A stretch of DNA of 64,000 nt, taken from assembly GCA_030248215.1 (NCBI GenBank), contig JASANG010004043.1:186001-250000 (forward strand), given 5' to 3'. Positions 9,734 through 22,457 of the stretch are shown here, piece by piece (position 1 is the stretch's first letter; every line of letters begins with the position of its first letter). Position numbers and translations under genes: made by a program. The notes beneath the pieces were generated by a model, which made no database searches, was not told the origin of the DNA, and was given only the letters and a program-made list of their open reading frames with translations. Origin of the DNA: Enoplolaimus lenunculus (taxonomy: Eukaryota; Nematoda; Enoplea; Enoplida; Thoracostomopsidae).

Positions 9734-12260
9734 AAAAATTCCATGGATGCCGCCGGCAGATTTGCGCAAAACAGGAACAGTTGCACCCTCATTGGGTTCC
9801 TAAAATATTTTTTATGCGGGAAAGTTCATTAGAATACAATTTGGCAAACTTGCAGCTGTTGCAGCTTATTTAAAATCTTCGCTATTGTGCACCCCAACGA
9901 AATAATCTTCCGGTGACCAAGCATCGCAGATATGTGGTTCAGGCGTCATATTTCAATTAAACCAAAATTTTCCACGAGTTAAAAGCCTGTTGAACTAGAA
10001 ATTTTTCAAGGATTTCAGTTAATAGTAACCAGACCAAACTGATTGTCAAGTTTGAAAAGAGTAAACATTTCAACGTTTAGTGGCCGTGGCATATTTTATG
10101 GACCATGATACAAGGACGTACTCTTTCCGTTCATTAACCCCAGAAAGGCAGTTTAGCCTTACGACTGGTCAAACGCCATCAGACTGACGTTTTAATATAA
10201 ACTCACCAGCTTAGACAAAAAAGGTGAAAGCGTTCCGTACTACTTAATCGCTTATCTTCTGACTTGGGAATCTAGGAAAATGGCAAACCCGTTAGTCATT
10301 GTTCGTCCATAAACGGGTGTTTAGGGTAAGCCGAAACCGCAATGCGCGCTCGTACATTTTGTACCATGCAAATTTATTTGCAAGTTGCTGACTATTGCCT
10401 TAAGACTCATTTTCGATGTTTCCTAGTACTAAAGTACAAACAGCGAGGCCTGTGAAACACTATATGCGCACGTATGCCGGTTTTGTATGAATTTTTAGAA
10501 GTAAAACAGTTGTAAAAGCTGCGTTCTCCAAACCAAGACTTCTAATTCTTTTAGAATTTATAGTCAAACGGTTATAAATTTTGAGTTCTTCCAAAATAAG
10601 TCTTATAAAAAACTAAAACTAAACCATTGGAAACTTAAACCGTTCATATTCTTGTTATTCCGCATAAAAATCAACATTGCAAACATTTCACGTAATTTTA
10701 ATAGCAAAATATCGCGCTGTCCTGCAAGTTTTAACTCAGTTTGCAGCATGAAACTTAGAAATGCAGCCTCGTAGCGAATATGGTGGGGGCCGGCATTGGA
10801 AAAAACGACTAAATAATTGGTTGTTCAAACTGGCAAAACGTTAATGATGGTTCAACGAAGCAGTGTCTTCACTTGACATAAAACTGTTTACAGATTATGG
10901 GCTTCAAGTATTTGTACGCCCTCTTCTTGGCAAACCTCAGACGTGTTGTCTAATACTAAATGCAAATATTGTTTTTAAACTGAAGTTTCATGCAAATAGT
11001 GTTGCGAAAAAATACGGTAAGAACCCTTGCGAGGACTAAACTTTGAAAATTGCTACTGAATATGTTACCCTGCATGTGAATTCCATCTTAAATTATCGAG
11101 ATGTTTCATATTTTTTGTTCATAAGCACCCTATGTCCTATAAAATATGTACTGTTAAAACAACGCTAAATGTTTAGTTCTGTAGAAGATTTAAGGTACCC
11201 AAAACTATAGAGTTCAAGAGTTTATATTGAAATTTATTTCGAAAATCCCATTAATCGAAAATAACGTGTGTCAAACCGGGACGCAGGCTTGATTTCATTT
11301 CGGCAGTATATATCGTCAGTTTTGAACTCCAGCATTCAGCACGTTATTCTAAAGCTTTCAGACACCAAAATTGCCTTTACACTCTTTTCTATAAAAATTT
11401 CGAGACGGGATAAATCTCTCGTAGTCATCCCCTTGTGTGTGCCCATGACCTCCTCAGATGCATAAGTATACACTGGGGTTTAGTATCATTACCGTCGAAA
11501 ACAAACGAGTTTTGGTCTACCAAAAACGGGCAAAAAAGTTTCGCTCAGGGCGCGCCGCACGCATCCCCAGACGGAAAAATTTTGTTTACATGGATATGTC
11601 GGTACCGCTGCGATACACATGAAATATGCAACTTCTCAAGTGTCTAAAACAAGCGATACGAAACAGACACTTTTACAGGCTTATGGAATAAATTTGATAT
11701 CTGCTAAAAATCCAATGAATTTTTTTCGTTTTCCAGCAAGTCGTTTACTGACCGAAAAACGTTGATTAAAATTTGAATTTTTAGCCGAAAAATTAACCGT
11801 GTGCGCTCACCAACTGCACTAAGTACAATTTCTTCTTTATCCTAAAATTGCAAATAGGCAATAATTGTTTACGTATTATGCAAAATATTCTTTAGTGAGG
11901 TCGTAGGGCATTTTCCGCATGTCAGGTACTGGGCCGCTGGTCGATCCAAAGCGCGTATCACAGACTATGCCCACTCAACAGTGTTTAAACACCAAAATTT
12001 TGTATTAAATTCAGTGCTAAAATTGTGTTTTTCTTTTCTCTTGCTTCGCTCGTCAGGTTTTGATTGTTATATTATTTTTTATATATCACAAGCAACTTTC
12101 AACATTGAAAATTTTTGAATCCGCCTGTTAGTCTGGTTTATGCGAACCCTTAAAACAAAATGAAAAATTCTTGCTTTGCACTTATTGCATGAGTAGTGGG
12201 TTATATATCAACTGTTGCACGCTAAAAAAGTTTACATAAACATATATTGTGCAAACTTAC
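9734..12260. other. 2.5-kb intergenic stretch without recognisable genes
   Basis: Many short stop-bounded frames, none with splice context or repeat identity that I can support. A fragment of the dispersed gctaaaattgtg...gcttcgctcg repeat occurs at 11960-12060. Confidence 0.5.
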
Positions 12261-12375
12261 TTCCATTGATATCAATTTGGGGCGCGTACGGATTTTGAAA
12301 CTGATACATCATAGGATGCCCCATTGGCACAAGCGCTCCATGATATCGCGATGAATAAATATCTTCAAATGCCAT
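12261..12375 (-). CDS. Probable first coding exon of an unidentified gene
   Basis: An ATG at 12375 opens 38 codons that run to a consensus donor (GGAA|gtaagt, phase 1). The peptide (MAFEDIYSSRYHGALVPMGH..., then PMMYQFQNPYAPQIDING) is Tyr/Pro/Met-rich and looks like genuine coding sequence. The following exons should lie at lower coordinates on the same strand, but I could not identify them. A weak acceptor just before the ATG (gaacaag|AA) would also fit as the partner of the candidate exon at 18228-18378; that is speculation. Confidence 0.45.
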
Positions 12376-12469
12376 TTCTTGTTCGATAAAATTGTTTTAT
12401 ATTCGTTTCAAATTTTATTTTTTGGTAAATAATAATTATATTTAACTGTAAAAATAAAAAATTTCTAAA

Positions 12470-12757
12470 TGTCACTCGCAAGAGAAAAATATGGCAGTCG
12501 GATGAGAACAATATGACGCACGGACGCAAAAAATATGACGCTCCGAAAGCGAAAGAAAATACGGCACTCGGAAGGCAAAAACATGGCACTCGGATGGGGA
12601 AAAATATGGCGTGCAATTGGCTGCGGCGGCATCCAAACCTCCGACACTCGAAAAAGAAAAATATGGCAGTCGGATATAAAAAATAAGCCACTCGGACGGA
12701 AAAAAATGACACTCCAAAGTGGAAATAAAACAATGCACTCGAAAGGTGTAAAATATT
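12470..12757. repeat. Degenerate ~24-bp tandem array
   Basis: About ten diverged units of the form cactcggaNggaaaaaatatgg, varying in length. One unit near 12606-12635 (gcaattggctgcggcggcat) resembles the neighbouring 27-bp minisatellite, hinting that the two arrays share an origin. Confidence 0.75.
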
Positions 12758-12759
12758 AC

Positions 12760-12975
12760 ATGCAGCTGGTTGCGTTGGCCTCCAGCATGCAACTGGTTGC
12801 GGTGGCCTCCAGCATGCAACTGGTTGCGGTGGCCTCCAGCATGCAACTGGTTGCGGTGGCCTCCAGCATGCAACTGGTTGCGGTGGCCTCCAGCATGCAA
12901 CTGGTTGCGGTGGCCTCCAGCATGCAACTGGTTGCGGTGGCCTCCAACATGCAACTGGTTGCGGTGGCCTACAAA
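12760..12975. repeat. Eight-copy 27-bp minisatellite
   Basis: Units of exactly 27 bp start at 12760, 12787, 12814, 12841, 12868, 12895, 12922 and 12949. The central copies are identical; only the first and last two carry substitutions. Since 27 is divisible by three and the unit lacks stops, several frames on both strands stay open through it. These frames are by-products, not genes. Confidence 0.97.
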
Positions 12976-12999
12976 CCTCCTTAACTCAAAGTTTAATAT

Positions 13000-15900
13000 T
13001 AATAACTGGATCACTGTCAGTTAAGCCGTGTTCGCCAAAATTTTACGGCTAAAATTATGACATTTAATATTACATAAATCGAATAGCGACAATCAACAAG
13101 TACGCAATAACGAGCTGTCCGCTGCCTTAAATCTGAGAATCGAATTCAGCATATTTTCTAAAAAGAATTTGTCCCACCTCTCACTCACGTTTGCGCTTTC
13201 AAAACGGTGTAAACGATATACAAAATATACACATATAGGTACCTTAAAAGACTACTTATATAAAGGTCCACAAACTAGGAATTAGAATTATTACTAAAAG
13301 GGGACAGGACGATATATGGAGGGGCAAAATAGTTTTTCTTATATAAAACTTTTTTAACGCTGTTGATCACCTATTCGGCCACAGGGACCAAGAAATTTGG
13401 AGAGGAACCGGTGCACCCTCGTACCCTCCTCATAGTTACGGCGCGGACCACTTGTTCAAAATTTTTGATATAAAATCAAAAATTCCATCACAAGCAAACA
13501 CAAAAGAATTTGTACAAAACGAAAATGGTTCTTGTGAATGGAAAACTTTAGTGCGGCCGGCAACAATAAAATTCACATTCACAAAGTTCTCAGACCGTTT
13601 TGAGCGAACTAAATTGTTCACGAATGCATCGTGGTTTCGCTTTATTTTCATAAAATTCTGGTAAATTTGACGAAATGAATTTAGATTTTGTTTCGTAGTT
13701 AATACATTATTAATACTATTATTACTGTTATTATTATTATTATTATTGTTATATTATTATTATCATTATTATTATTATTACTGCTACTATCATTATTATA
13801 ATTATTAATATGATTAACACTTTTTAAACAGAAAAACATAACATTACAACTGAAAAAATTAGCACCTGTGAACAGTTCATGTAATGATTGTGTAACTCAG
13901 TTTTTCTAAAATATAAGATAATTTGCCTAAGATTTAAAAATAAAAAATTAACGTTGAAAACTTATTTCTGACTGGCAATATATATGTACAGCCAAGAGTC
14001 GATGAAGACTGGATGTAAAAGTATGCAAATATGCGCTATTTGATGGACAAAATGTACCAGCGTGCGTTGCGTTTTGGCCCACGTCTCTGTCATTTTGGGA
14101 AGGAGGCAGTTACTTTTTGATATACACAGTGCATACCGGGTTTAAAAACCTATTCGAAGCGACTTCAGTTCAAATTAAATATATTGGCGCAAAGCCCCAG
14201 CGTACTAATAAATCAGGGTAGAGTTTGGTAGGAGCACAACGCGCGGCGGGTACATTGTTTTCTCACTTCTAGTGACTCCGTGAACGTTTTTCACACTGAC
14301 AGGAAAATTGTCTCGATTCCGACCATTGGAAAATCTTCAGGGACTCTAAAATATCGAATCTATAGGAGCACACACACGATATATTTCATTAGATTAACGA
14401 TTGGGTAATTTTTTCTCTTGTATTTGGCCTCAGTGGACGACACGAGAGTCCCCTATAGATTACATGCAGCGTTAATGAATCATTTTGGGGACGCATTGAG
14501 ACTCTTACCGGGGCCTTGTGGAAAACGCAGGAGAAGGGGTTCGCGAGGTGCAGTCTCGGCCCAGATAGTTGAGAATACGGTTCTGTACTGAGGAGAGTGG
14601 TGCTGATGTCCTTAGAAATCGTCAGCTTACTCCAAAAATCAATTAAAATACCTAATATAAAAGTTGTCTCAGTAACACAACATTAATCCTCCAACTAGTA
14701 AATGGAATCTTTAAGGCAGTACGTGAGAAAAGTGTTGTCAAATTTTTAAGCAATCATCAACTGCAAGCTCTGATTCGCTTATCTCAATTTTAAGAGCACT
14801 TGAGTATAGAGTATTACTTAATGCAGAATTTTTTCTATAATTTTCGTCAAAATATTCAGTTTTCTGAGAAACAATCTTTTTTCAAATTTCCAACTTATTG
14901 CGAAAAATCTGAATTAGCATTAAAATTTTTAAACAGCATGCAATAAATACTTACAGACAGATGGTCAGACAGAATTATGGTTTCGAAAAGTTATGCCCAT
15001 ACGCCTTCGTATCGAACAAGACAATTTTTTGCATTTCTGGAATCTAGAGAGTTATATTCTAAATCATGTGAAAAATATTTTTCTTGATTTTCCAGAAACT
15101 TTGAGGAAATATATTTCCATATTTCTCCTGTATTCGCCACTGAATAATCGGTGTAGCCAACATTTTATAATGTAAAGAAAAACTTCAAAATATGAATATT
15201 TTTCAAGCACATGTAGCGGAGGTCATGAGCCATTACATCCTATGACCTCTAGAATACAGAAAATAATTTCTTAAGCTTGTAAATGTGCATAATTTTTATC
15301 ATTCCTCCAGGAATTCGGTTGTAATATTTTATTCTTTGCTTACCAGCTAAACCGTCATTTAAAATATAGAAAAGCAAAAGTTACGCAATTTTATAAAATT
15401 AAAAAAATTACACTGGTCCAATCTCAAATCACTTGGCCAGATAACTGACAACAATAACAATTTCCAATCGAAGCAAAAAGTTTATTTTACTCAAATTTAA
15501 AAGTATTTAATATTTTTACTTAATCGAATTTAAGTATTTTTTCGTCAAAAGCGTTGCGTTTCAAACGCAAACAATATTTCTATTAAGAAACCTTCAAACA
15601 ATCGGTATAAAACGTATTATATAAACTTAAGAAATTATAGAATACTTTTTCTAAAAATTCTAAATCATGCGTACAACAGCACAGCGTTTTTTGCCTTTGA
15701 AAAGCTTTAAATAGTATAAAAATGCTTAATATTGCAAAATGCAACAATTTCAAATTTTAGTTTCTTAATACTTTTGTGTATACTTTTTAGAATATTTAGG
15801 GTACCGATAAACTTGTTTAGCGTTGCCCGGCACAGACAAATGCCGCATGTCAAAATATTTTTTCGATACGCCACTGGTATTCATATTAGCTCAAAGAAAT

Positions 15901-16411
15901 TGACTTTAAAAACGTACAAAATATGTGTTTACTAGATAAAATAGTTTCATGGCTACAGTTATGGGCATAGCCTGATTGCATAAAACCTCTCAAACTACGC
16001 ATGTCCTTTAAACTTTAGCATCAACACATTTGTTTTAGTTCTGCCTACGGAACGGATGCAAACATGCATAATTTAAAGCATATTCTGATGTTTGACATGA
16101 ATAAAAACTTTCAAAATGGGAAAATAAAAAATTTAAACAAAATACAGGTGACAAGGTGTAAGGACATTAGGACCTTAACCATCGTACCTCGCTAGTGTCG
16201 CTAAACATTTTTCAAAAGAAGCGTACCAGGGTTTTCGATAACTTTCAAGCAAGGTTGAAAATTTGGTAGTGAGCCAGCCCCCCTGCCCCTCTTTTACGTC
16301 ATGTACAAGTGGTTCTTGCGTCGTTTGAGGGACCAGCATTGTGTAGGAGTATTCAACAATGCTTAATTACAGCATCGTCAAAAGTTAAGTTAGATAATAC
16401 CTACAAAAATT
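13000..16411. other. 3.4-kb gene-poor region with a microsatellite
   Basis: Contains an (ATT)n microsatellite at 13723-13808 and otherwise unique-looking AT-rich DNA. ORFs of up to 71 codons occur on both strands at 13436-13664 but have no supporting splice sites or family resemblance. Confidence 0.5.
13723..13808. repeat. Imperfect (ATT)n microsatellite
   Basis: Runs of tta/att triplets with occasional c and g substitutions. Confidence 0.95.
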
Positions 16412-16631
16412 GGCCCATGTATAGAACAGGGCCGGAACGTATTCGGGCGGTCTGTAATAAAGTAAGTTTAAGTAAGCTTTAGACTGATTTTTTGCTTAGG
16501 CTTAGGTTTAGGCTTAGGGTTAGGCTTAGGTATAGGCTCATTGTTATGCTTATGCTTTGGCTTAATAGGCTTAGGCTTAGGCTTAGGAATATGCTTGTAC
16601 TACTGTTCCGGCCCTGTTCTATACATTGGCC
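16412..16631 (+). mobile_element. MITE carrying internal TTAGGC arrays, well-preserved copy
   Basis: Starts GGCCCATGTATAGAACAGGG and ends CCCTGTTCTATACATTGGCC, with inverted repeats of about 27 bp that continue into ccggaac/gttccgg. The interior holds two blocks of ttaggc-type hexamers (16495-16545 and 16565-16590). No coding capacity. Same family: 1080-1249, 21068-21248, 22276-22457, 23062-23256 and 28254-28456. Confidence 0.85.
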
Positions 16632-17016
16632 CAAGATGCACGAACCATAGAACGGTTCTCAACCAAAATACATTCGGACTGTCCGGTTTAATCTTCGAAT
16701 GACTGTTAAAAACATACTTTGCAAATTGAACGCATTATACTTCCTTTCAGTAACAACTAACTTAAAAATTACCAACGAATTCCTTTCCCTGTATGTTATC
16801 ATTTCAACCGCAAACAGTTCACAGATATGCGGTAAAAAACTGAACAAAGTTCGAGAGATGTCGTATATTCCGGTACAAAAGTTTGTAATTATTACGTAAA
16901 ATAACGAAAACTAACAGTTTTTGTTACATATAAATTAAATTTTAAAATCCGCGTCACATTTACAAAATGCTGTCCAAAAAACGCAATAATCATTTAAACT
17001 AAACGTGAACACCGTC

Positions 17017-17262
17017 GCGCAGTTGCCAAAACAAAACAAATTTCAAGTCAATTACTAGGCAAAAAATCAAACAGAGCACAATCATCGCGTCATTGTCCGC
17101 GCAGTTGCCAAAACAAAACAAATTTCAAGTCAATTACTAGGCAAAAAATCAAACAGAGCACAATCATCGCGTCATTGTCCGCGCAGTTGCCAAAACAAAA
17201 CAAATTTCAAGTCAATTACTAGGCAAAAAATGAAACAGAGCACAATCATCGCGTCATTGTCC
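17017..17262. repeat. Three-copy 82-bp tandem repeat, nearly identical
   Basis: Units begin gcgcagttgccaaaac at 17017, 17099 and 17181. The three copies differ by about one base, implying very recent duplication (or an assembly artefact). Confidence 0.97.
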
Positions 17263-18227
17263 TGATTCTGTTGTCTCAGGTACGATTGCGCTAGATTACG
17301 CATTTTTTGAAGAATGTAATTACATAGCTACTAGAATATATAAAAAAATAAAATCTATTAATCAACATTTTTATTTATTTATTATTGATTTGTACATACA
17401 TATATTATACGTTTTACGTATACAATAGCAACAATACATATTTAATTCATATATACACGATTTATATACATATATTTATATATTCATGTATGTATCTATA
17501 TCGGCATATGTATATAATGCAAAATATAATTGCACGTTAGATATGTGTATTTCTATTCTAATTTTAACTAAATTTGACTAAATTACTGCTCCAGTTGTCT
17601 AAAAACAACTGCTTTCGAAAAACATTTAGTTTCTTCGTTCTTTGAAAAATTCATAGCAGCAGTTGGCACAAAAAAACGCTATGACGCTTGGTTATTGTTT
17701 CAAGTGAATCGTTAATTCGCAAACTTCGGCAAAACGATGACTGTGAAGACTGTATATACGAAAGGCATATGTTATAAATCGAACAGTGCGCATATTTACG
17801 GCTTAATCTTACCTTGATTTAGGCTTAGGCTTAGGCTCATGCTTAGGTTCAGGTTTACGCTAAAATGAAGCAATGTTTCAGTTATTTGAAGTGTTTAACG
17901 GCACTTTAAACATGTTATGCTGATGTAAAAATATTGTTTTCAGGTACACAAAAACAACTGTAGGTTTAATTTTAGTCTTCGGCTTAAAGGTTTAGGCATA
18001 GAGTAAAATAAAGCATGTTATCAGCTTTTTTGTAGCGCTTAATAGCAATTTTAACATGATATTGCGATGTATAAAAATATTGGTTTCAGGTACACAAAAA
18101 TAACAAAACCTTTCTTGCCTATTTAAATTATAGCATTTCTGCAACCAGACATGGTTAGTCCATACGACTGAAAGATTTTCGGCAAGATAAATTACAGAAT
18201 TATTTTTATACTGGCGGTTATATACAC
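17263..18227. other. AT-rich intergenic DNA with (TATA/CATA) stretches
   Basis: 17380-17530 is nearly all A/T with tatacatata motifs. A TTAGGC-like patch occurs at 17815-17860. No gene seen. Confidence 0.5.
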
Positions 18228-18378
18228 TTTGGGAAGGGGGGCGGAGATATTCATAGACGGGTGTCCCCTCGCTTCGATTTTCGTGGCTACTGCCATCGAC
18301 AACTATGATTCGGTCTGAATCACGTAAAAAATCACGTTCTTTGAGTTTCATTGCATATTCTAATAACGAATTAGTCAT
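18228..18378 (-). CDS. Possible first coding exon, unknown gene
   Basis: An ATG at 18378 opens a frame of 50 codons to a plausible donor (CCCAAA|gtgtat, phase 1). The peptide (MTNSLLEYAMKLKERDFLRD, then SDRIIVVDGSSHENRSEGTP and VYEYLRPPSQ) is charged and mixed in composition, unlike the surrounding low-complexity frames. The open frame continues past this donor to 17992 with poorer composition. Family unknown. Confidence 0.3.
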
Positions 18379-20386
18379 TTTATACCCATAGAAATTAAAA
18401 ATGTTGGTGCAGATAGTTGCTGGGTCCTGTCTATCATCTTCCCTTTCAGCAAATGTTTGCTCCTAATGGTTAAATATATTCCGAGACGTATTGAGATGGT
18501 CAAATTTATAAATAATTTTGAAATCCGCCAATTTTTAGGCCAACTCCGGCCGGAGAAAGGTAGCGAAAAAGCACCAAGTTGCTACGGTATTGTGGCTGCT
18601 AACAAATTTAAGCGTAACACAAAAACATTCTAAAATCAATTACTTAAACCATAGCATTCGAACGGAACTAAATTATGAATAAGTATAAAATAATACAATA
18701 AAGAAAGAAAATTGTATTTATTTCCCTTGGCATATATAACATACAGTAAAAATTGTGTTAACATTTGCCAGCCCGCCCCGGTCACAAATTTCTGGATACG
18801 CCTCTTGATTATAACTACTTTTTACCAGCTTAATAAAAAGTACACTTACCATCCTCCGAAACATCATTCAACAGTCGTCATTGATGTCGCTAGCAAGCAA
18901 TTTAAATATTTACTGCGTGTCCACGGGCGGATTCAAGGGAATGCCACCCTGACGTAGGCCGCCGCAACTGGGATCAAAACCAAGCTTTTGTATTAATGTT
19001 TAGCACTAAAATGGCGTTCGGCTTCTCGTTCGCGTTCACTCGCTACCAGCCTTTTACAAATTTCTGGATCCGCTACCTACACTGCTTATGAGTTCAAAAC
19101 AACCCAGTCAACCATATGTAAAAGTTATATTTCTTATATTTCTTTGTTCTCAAAGCAGAGGTCCATATACCGTTATTTCAGAATTTACTTAGCGTCCAAA
19201 CTTAAAAACATAGATGGCGGATTGTTCTTTGCAACTATTTTCTAGAAAAATAGGTCACTAAACGGGTTAATTCTCCAACTACAAATCGCCAATAACCACT
19301 GCAACAACAGCAAAAGATTTCGTCTTGCACAAGTTTTTAGTTTAATTTTTCGAAAAAATTTTGATCATCTGTGCACACGCACACAGAACACACCTGTAGT
19401 CTGACCTTCATCTGACACGTATAAAAAATATAAACATAAATAGTAAAATTTTTCATAAATAGTAAAATTGTTTGTTTGCTTGCTTGTTTGTTTGTTTGTT
19501 TGTTTGTTTGTCTGTTTATTTGTTTGTTTGTTTCTATTGTTGTCATCAGTCCAGCCTGAAGGAAGGCTATAAATTTTGTGAAAAAAATTAACTGTTTCTA
19601 ATTTATATTCAGGTCAAACTCTGTGCGCATCGCGGATGGGTTGCATTGCAGTTAAAATGAAATACGCAACGAGATGTTTTTTCTAGTTTCTTTCTTTGTT
19701 TTCTAAAAATTATGCCAAAAACGTTTGAAGTTCTTCGAAAATATAATCATTCTATAACTATTTTACCGTTTAACAAGATATTTCTTAAAAATAAACGCAG
19801 CATCACTTTTGCGGTGTATCACATCTCAGTTGCTGTACGTGAATTTATACGATTCAAAGAAATTTATTCAAGTTCACAATCTGGATGGCATAGAATTTTC
19901 TGTCACGTCGCCTGCGATTGATCCGGACTTTCGTGATCTTTAAATTTGAGCACCGAAGCCAATAAGGTAGGGCTATGTTGAACCAGGGCCAAACTAGCCC
20001 TGAGTTTCCATATCAAGCAGGATATTTTTTAAGAAAGTTAAAGGAATTCTCGCACAAAGCTACAGCATTGTTCGGGGACCTGTTCTAAACATAGGCGAAT
20101 TGTTGCATTATAAATAATCCTACACTAGTGGACCCAAGACGAACCATCCAGGCTTTGGCTTCTATCGCCTAAACAAAATCAAAACCAATATTTTGTATTA
20201 AAGTTTCGTGCTAACAATGCTTCGAGTGGTCTCGTTCCGGTTTGAAATTTCTGCATTCGCAATTGATGCAATTGGTTAAAACTGAAAAATAGATCCAAAA
20301 TTGTAAAAAAAACCCAAAAATTGCTAAATTACAAAAAAACTGCCGAATCAAACTGCTGTATGAGCTTTTAAAAGCAACTTTATCCG
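18379..20386. other. 2-kb gene-poor region with repeat fragments
   Basis: Holds an (TTTG)n microsatellite at 19469-19533 and a short element at about 18925-19077 that begins cgggcggattca, contains the dispersed motif agcactaaaatggcgttcgg, and ends ctggatccgct. Another copy of the dispersed motif is at 20195-20265. The ORF at 19712-19921 has no support. Confidence 0.5.
19469..19533. repeat. (TTTG)n tetranucleotide microsatellite
   Basis: About sixteen tandem tttg units with a few variants (cttg, tctg, ttta). Confidence 0.95.
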
Positions 20387-20522
20387 TTAGGGTGGGGCTA
20401 TACGTTCGATGACGTCCGGCTCCGTCCGTCAGCGTGCGGTATCGTACGCGAAGTCGTCATGTACGATACAGCGTAATGACGGACGGCTCTGGACGGCGCC
20501 GCACAACTTAGCGCCACCCTAA
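20387..20522. mobile_element. GC-rich foldback MITE (GGGTTGCGCTATACTT family)
   Basis: Starts TTAGGGTGG..CTATAC and ends GCGCCACCCTAA. The interior is an imperfect palindrome of cgtccgg/ccggacg and gtacg motifs, much richer in G+C than its flanks. Related copies: 29987-30146, 34778-34951, 37262-37355 and 45913-46066. Confidence 0.8.
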
Positions 20523-21067
20523 TACTGGAATTAGATGCGTCTACAACAAAAATAACCGAACTATAACATCTGTATTAAATTGAAAAAAGCCAGCTAAACC
20601 TTAGTTCCGTAACTGTGTGTAGCACCTATCGACAGTTAGTAATAGATTTTCAAACAAGGAAACAGTATCGGCAAGCGCCTTTAAAAAATCTGCATATACC
20701 CTACAGTGCAAATTGATGACTACAGCAATTCCATTGCTTGAAAATTCACTGCTAAAACAATTACAAAGACCAATCAAAAGTGTGTATGGCTAAATTATGT
20801 ATTAACCAACAAGCTTTACTTTGCTTAAAACAAGTGTAACATTTTTGAAAATTCACACAACCGTTACAGTCGTTAATAACGGCAAGAGTTGCGTGAATTG
20901 GGAAAAAAGTTACGAATTTTGCGTAATACTATTAACAGTCATTATTAACGGTGAATTGCGCAGGAGACTAAGAAACGAATCCTGTTAGCTTATTATAGAT
21001 TTAAAATTAGAGACTATTTTAAAAAATTATACTTTGACATCTTGTGAAGTTTAGATTTATTTCATTA

Positions 21068-21248
21068 CTAATGTACAGAACAGGGCCGTAACAACAGTAT
21101 AAGCCTAAGTCTAAGCCTAAACTTAAACGTAAGAATGAGCTTATACGTGTGCCTAAGCCTAAGCCTAAACAAAAAATAGCATAAAGTTTAAGCTTATTTT
21201 ATTGTACACCCACAGAAAAACATTCCGTTCCAGATTTTAACATGGGCC
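21068..21248 (-). mobile_element. TTAGGC-carrying MITE, diverged copy
   Basis: Left end atgtacagaacagggccgtaac, abbreviated match to the 16412-16631 copy; right end attttaacatgggcc. The interior reads cctaagcctaa on the plus strand, so it is inverted relative to that copy. Confidence 0.65.
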
Positions 21249-21318
21249 TATAAAGAAATAATCGACTGTGTTGGTTTATAAATCAGAGTCGTGACCAGAA
21301 TTTCATTTCAGGAGAGGA

Positions 21319-21758
21319 TACTGTAGTGACCCGAATAAGAGAGGGACTGATATTTATTTGGCCTTTCCAGCGGGCACCCCCCTAGTTATTCGGTTACGGA
21401 CTGTTATTTATTTTTAATCCACGCTCCGCCGCCCTTCGTTACTGATATATCTCCGGTACTGCAATCCGTTGAATTACACGTATATTTGTCTAGTGTCAAT
21501 AGTTTGAGTGATAATACAAGGTTAGGAATGTACTTTGAAAATTTAACTACGCTTTAAAGTTTCGAACTCAAATTATTTGGTCCTGGAGTCATTTATGCGC
21601 TACAATTAGGGTTAATTGACATTTATGGACTCAAATTAGGACTTAATAGGGACTCTATCCGCTTACGGAGTCTTATTAGGGATACGGACTCCAATTGATC
21701 GGACTTAAAATGGGGACCCCCTCTTACCCCTCCCTCTCTTATTCGGGTCAATACAGTA
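21319..21758 (-). mobile_element. TA-ended MITE (TACTGTAGTGACCCG family), copy 2
   Basis: Full-length copy of about 440 bp in the orientation opposite to the 4993-5450 copy. It starts TACTGTAGTGACCCGAATAA and ends ttattcgggtcaatacagta. The segment ccacgctccgccgccctt matches the complement of gggcggcggagcgtgg in copy 1. Confidence 0.85.
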
Positions 21759-22202
21759 CAACGTCTGAACGTTTAAAAATGGAGTGAATTCAAGTCTTTT
21801 GAGAAGCTTATATTCTCCTTGATGTTTCAGCAACAAAGTTAAACACCTTAAAATACATTAAATCAAACGTTACGGCAAGCTGATATATCATATGTTTTAC
21901 CGCGTAATCTTTATAGGTATATATTTGATATCATAGGTTTAACAATATTATACATAGGGTTACCAAATACGTTTAGCGACGTAACAGCCTAAAACTTTTC
22001 CCAAGTCATAGCGTAGAGATGTGTCTAAACCAAGCCTCAACCTAACCTAAGCGCAAACAGTAGGCAAAAGCGTTACTTGTACCACAGCTGATATAAAGTT
22101 AAGAGCCATGGTAGCACCTCTGTGCCTTTCGGGTTTACTGTTCGGCACACATCCAAAACCAAGCCTAAACCTAAACCTAAGCGTAAGGAGGAGTGTAAAT
22201 GT

Positions 22203-22268
22203 GTAAGGGTCGTATTCGAACTATACTTGTCGTGTGATGTGGTATGTCGCTCTACCGCACTGCAGGTT
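22203..22268 (-). repeat. tRNA-like SINE head or tRNA pseudogene
   Basis: On the minus strand an A-box-like tgcggtagagcg is followed about 40 bp later by a B-box-like agttcgaatac. The arms do not form a convincing cloverleaf and the acceptor stem is absent, so this is a tRNA-derived relic rather than a working tRNA gene. Confidence 0.4.
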
Positions 22269-22275
22269 CAAAACT

Positions 22276-22457
22276 GGACAAGTTATAGAACAGGGGCGGA
22301 ACAATAGTAACCATATGCCTAAACCTAAGCCTAAGCCTAAATCTAAACCTAAGCTTAAGCGTAAGCCTAAGCCTAAACAAAAACATTAGTCTTAAGCTTT
22401 GGCTTGCTCTATTTACAGTTCCACAGAAATACATTCCCCCAGATCTTTGCATGGGCC
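22276..22457 (-). mobile_element. TTAGGC-carrying MITE, diverged copy
   Basis: Left end ttatagaacaggggcggaac, right end ctttgcatgggcc, with a dense cctaagcctaaa interior at 22315-22380. A further cctaaacctaag patch lies just outside it at 22145-22185. Confidence 0.7.

Noticed and set aside
12472-13014. Long open frames on both strands, up to 180 codons
   Set aside because: All run through the 27-bp minisatellite, whose stop-free unit of 27 bases keeps frames open by construction; no splice or start context.
12760-17262. CRISPR-like arrays (27-bp, 82-bp repeats)
   Set aside because: The repeats are directly adjacent without unique spacers and the genome is eukaryotic.
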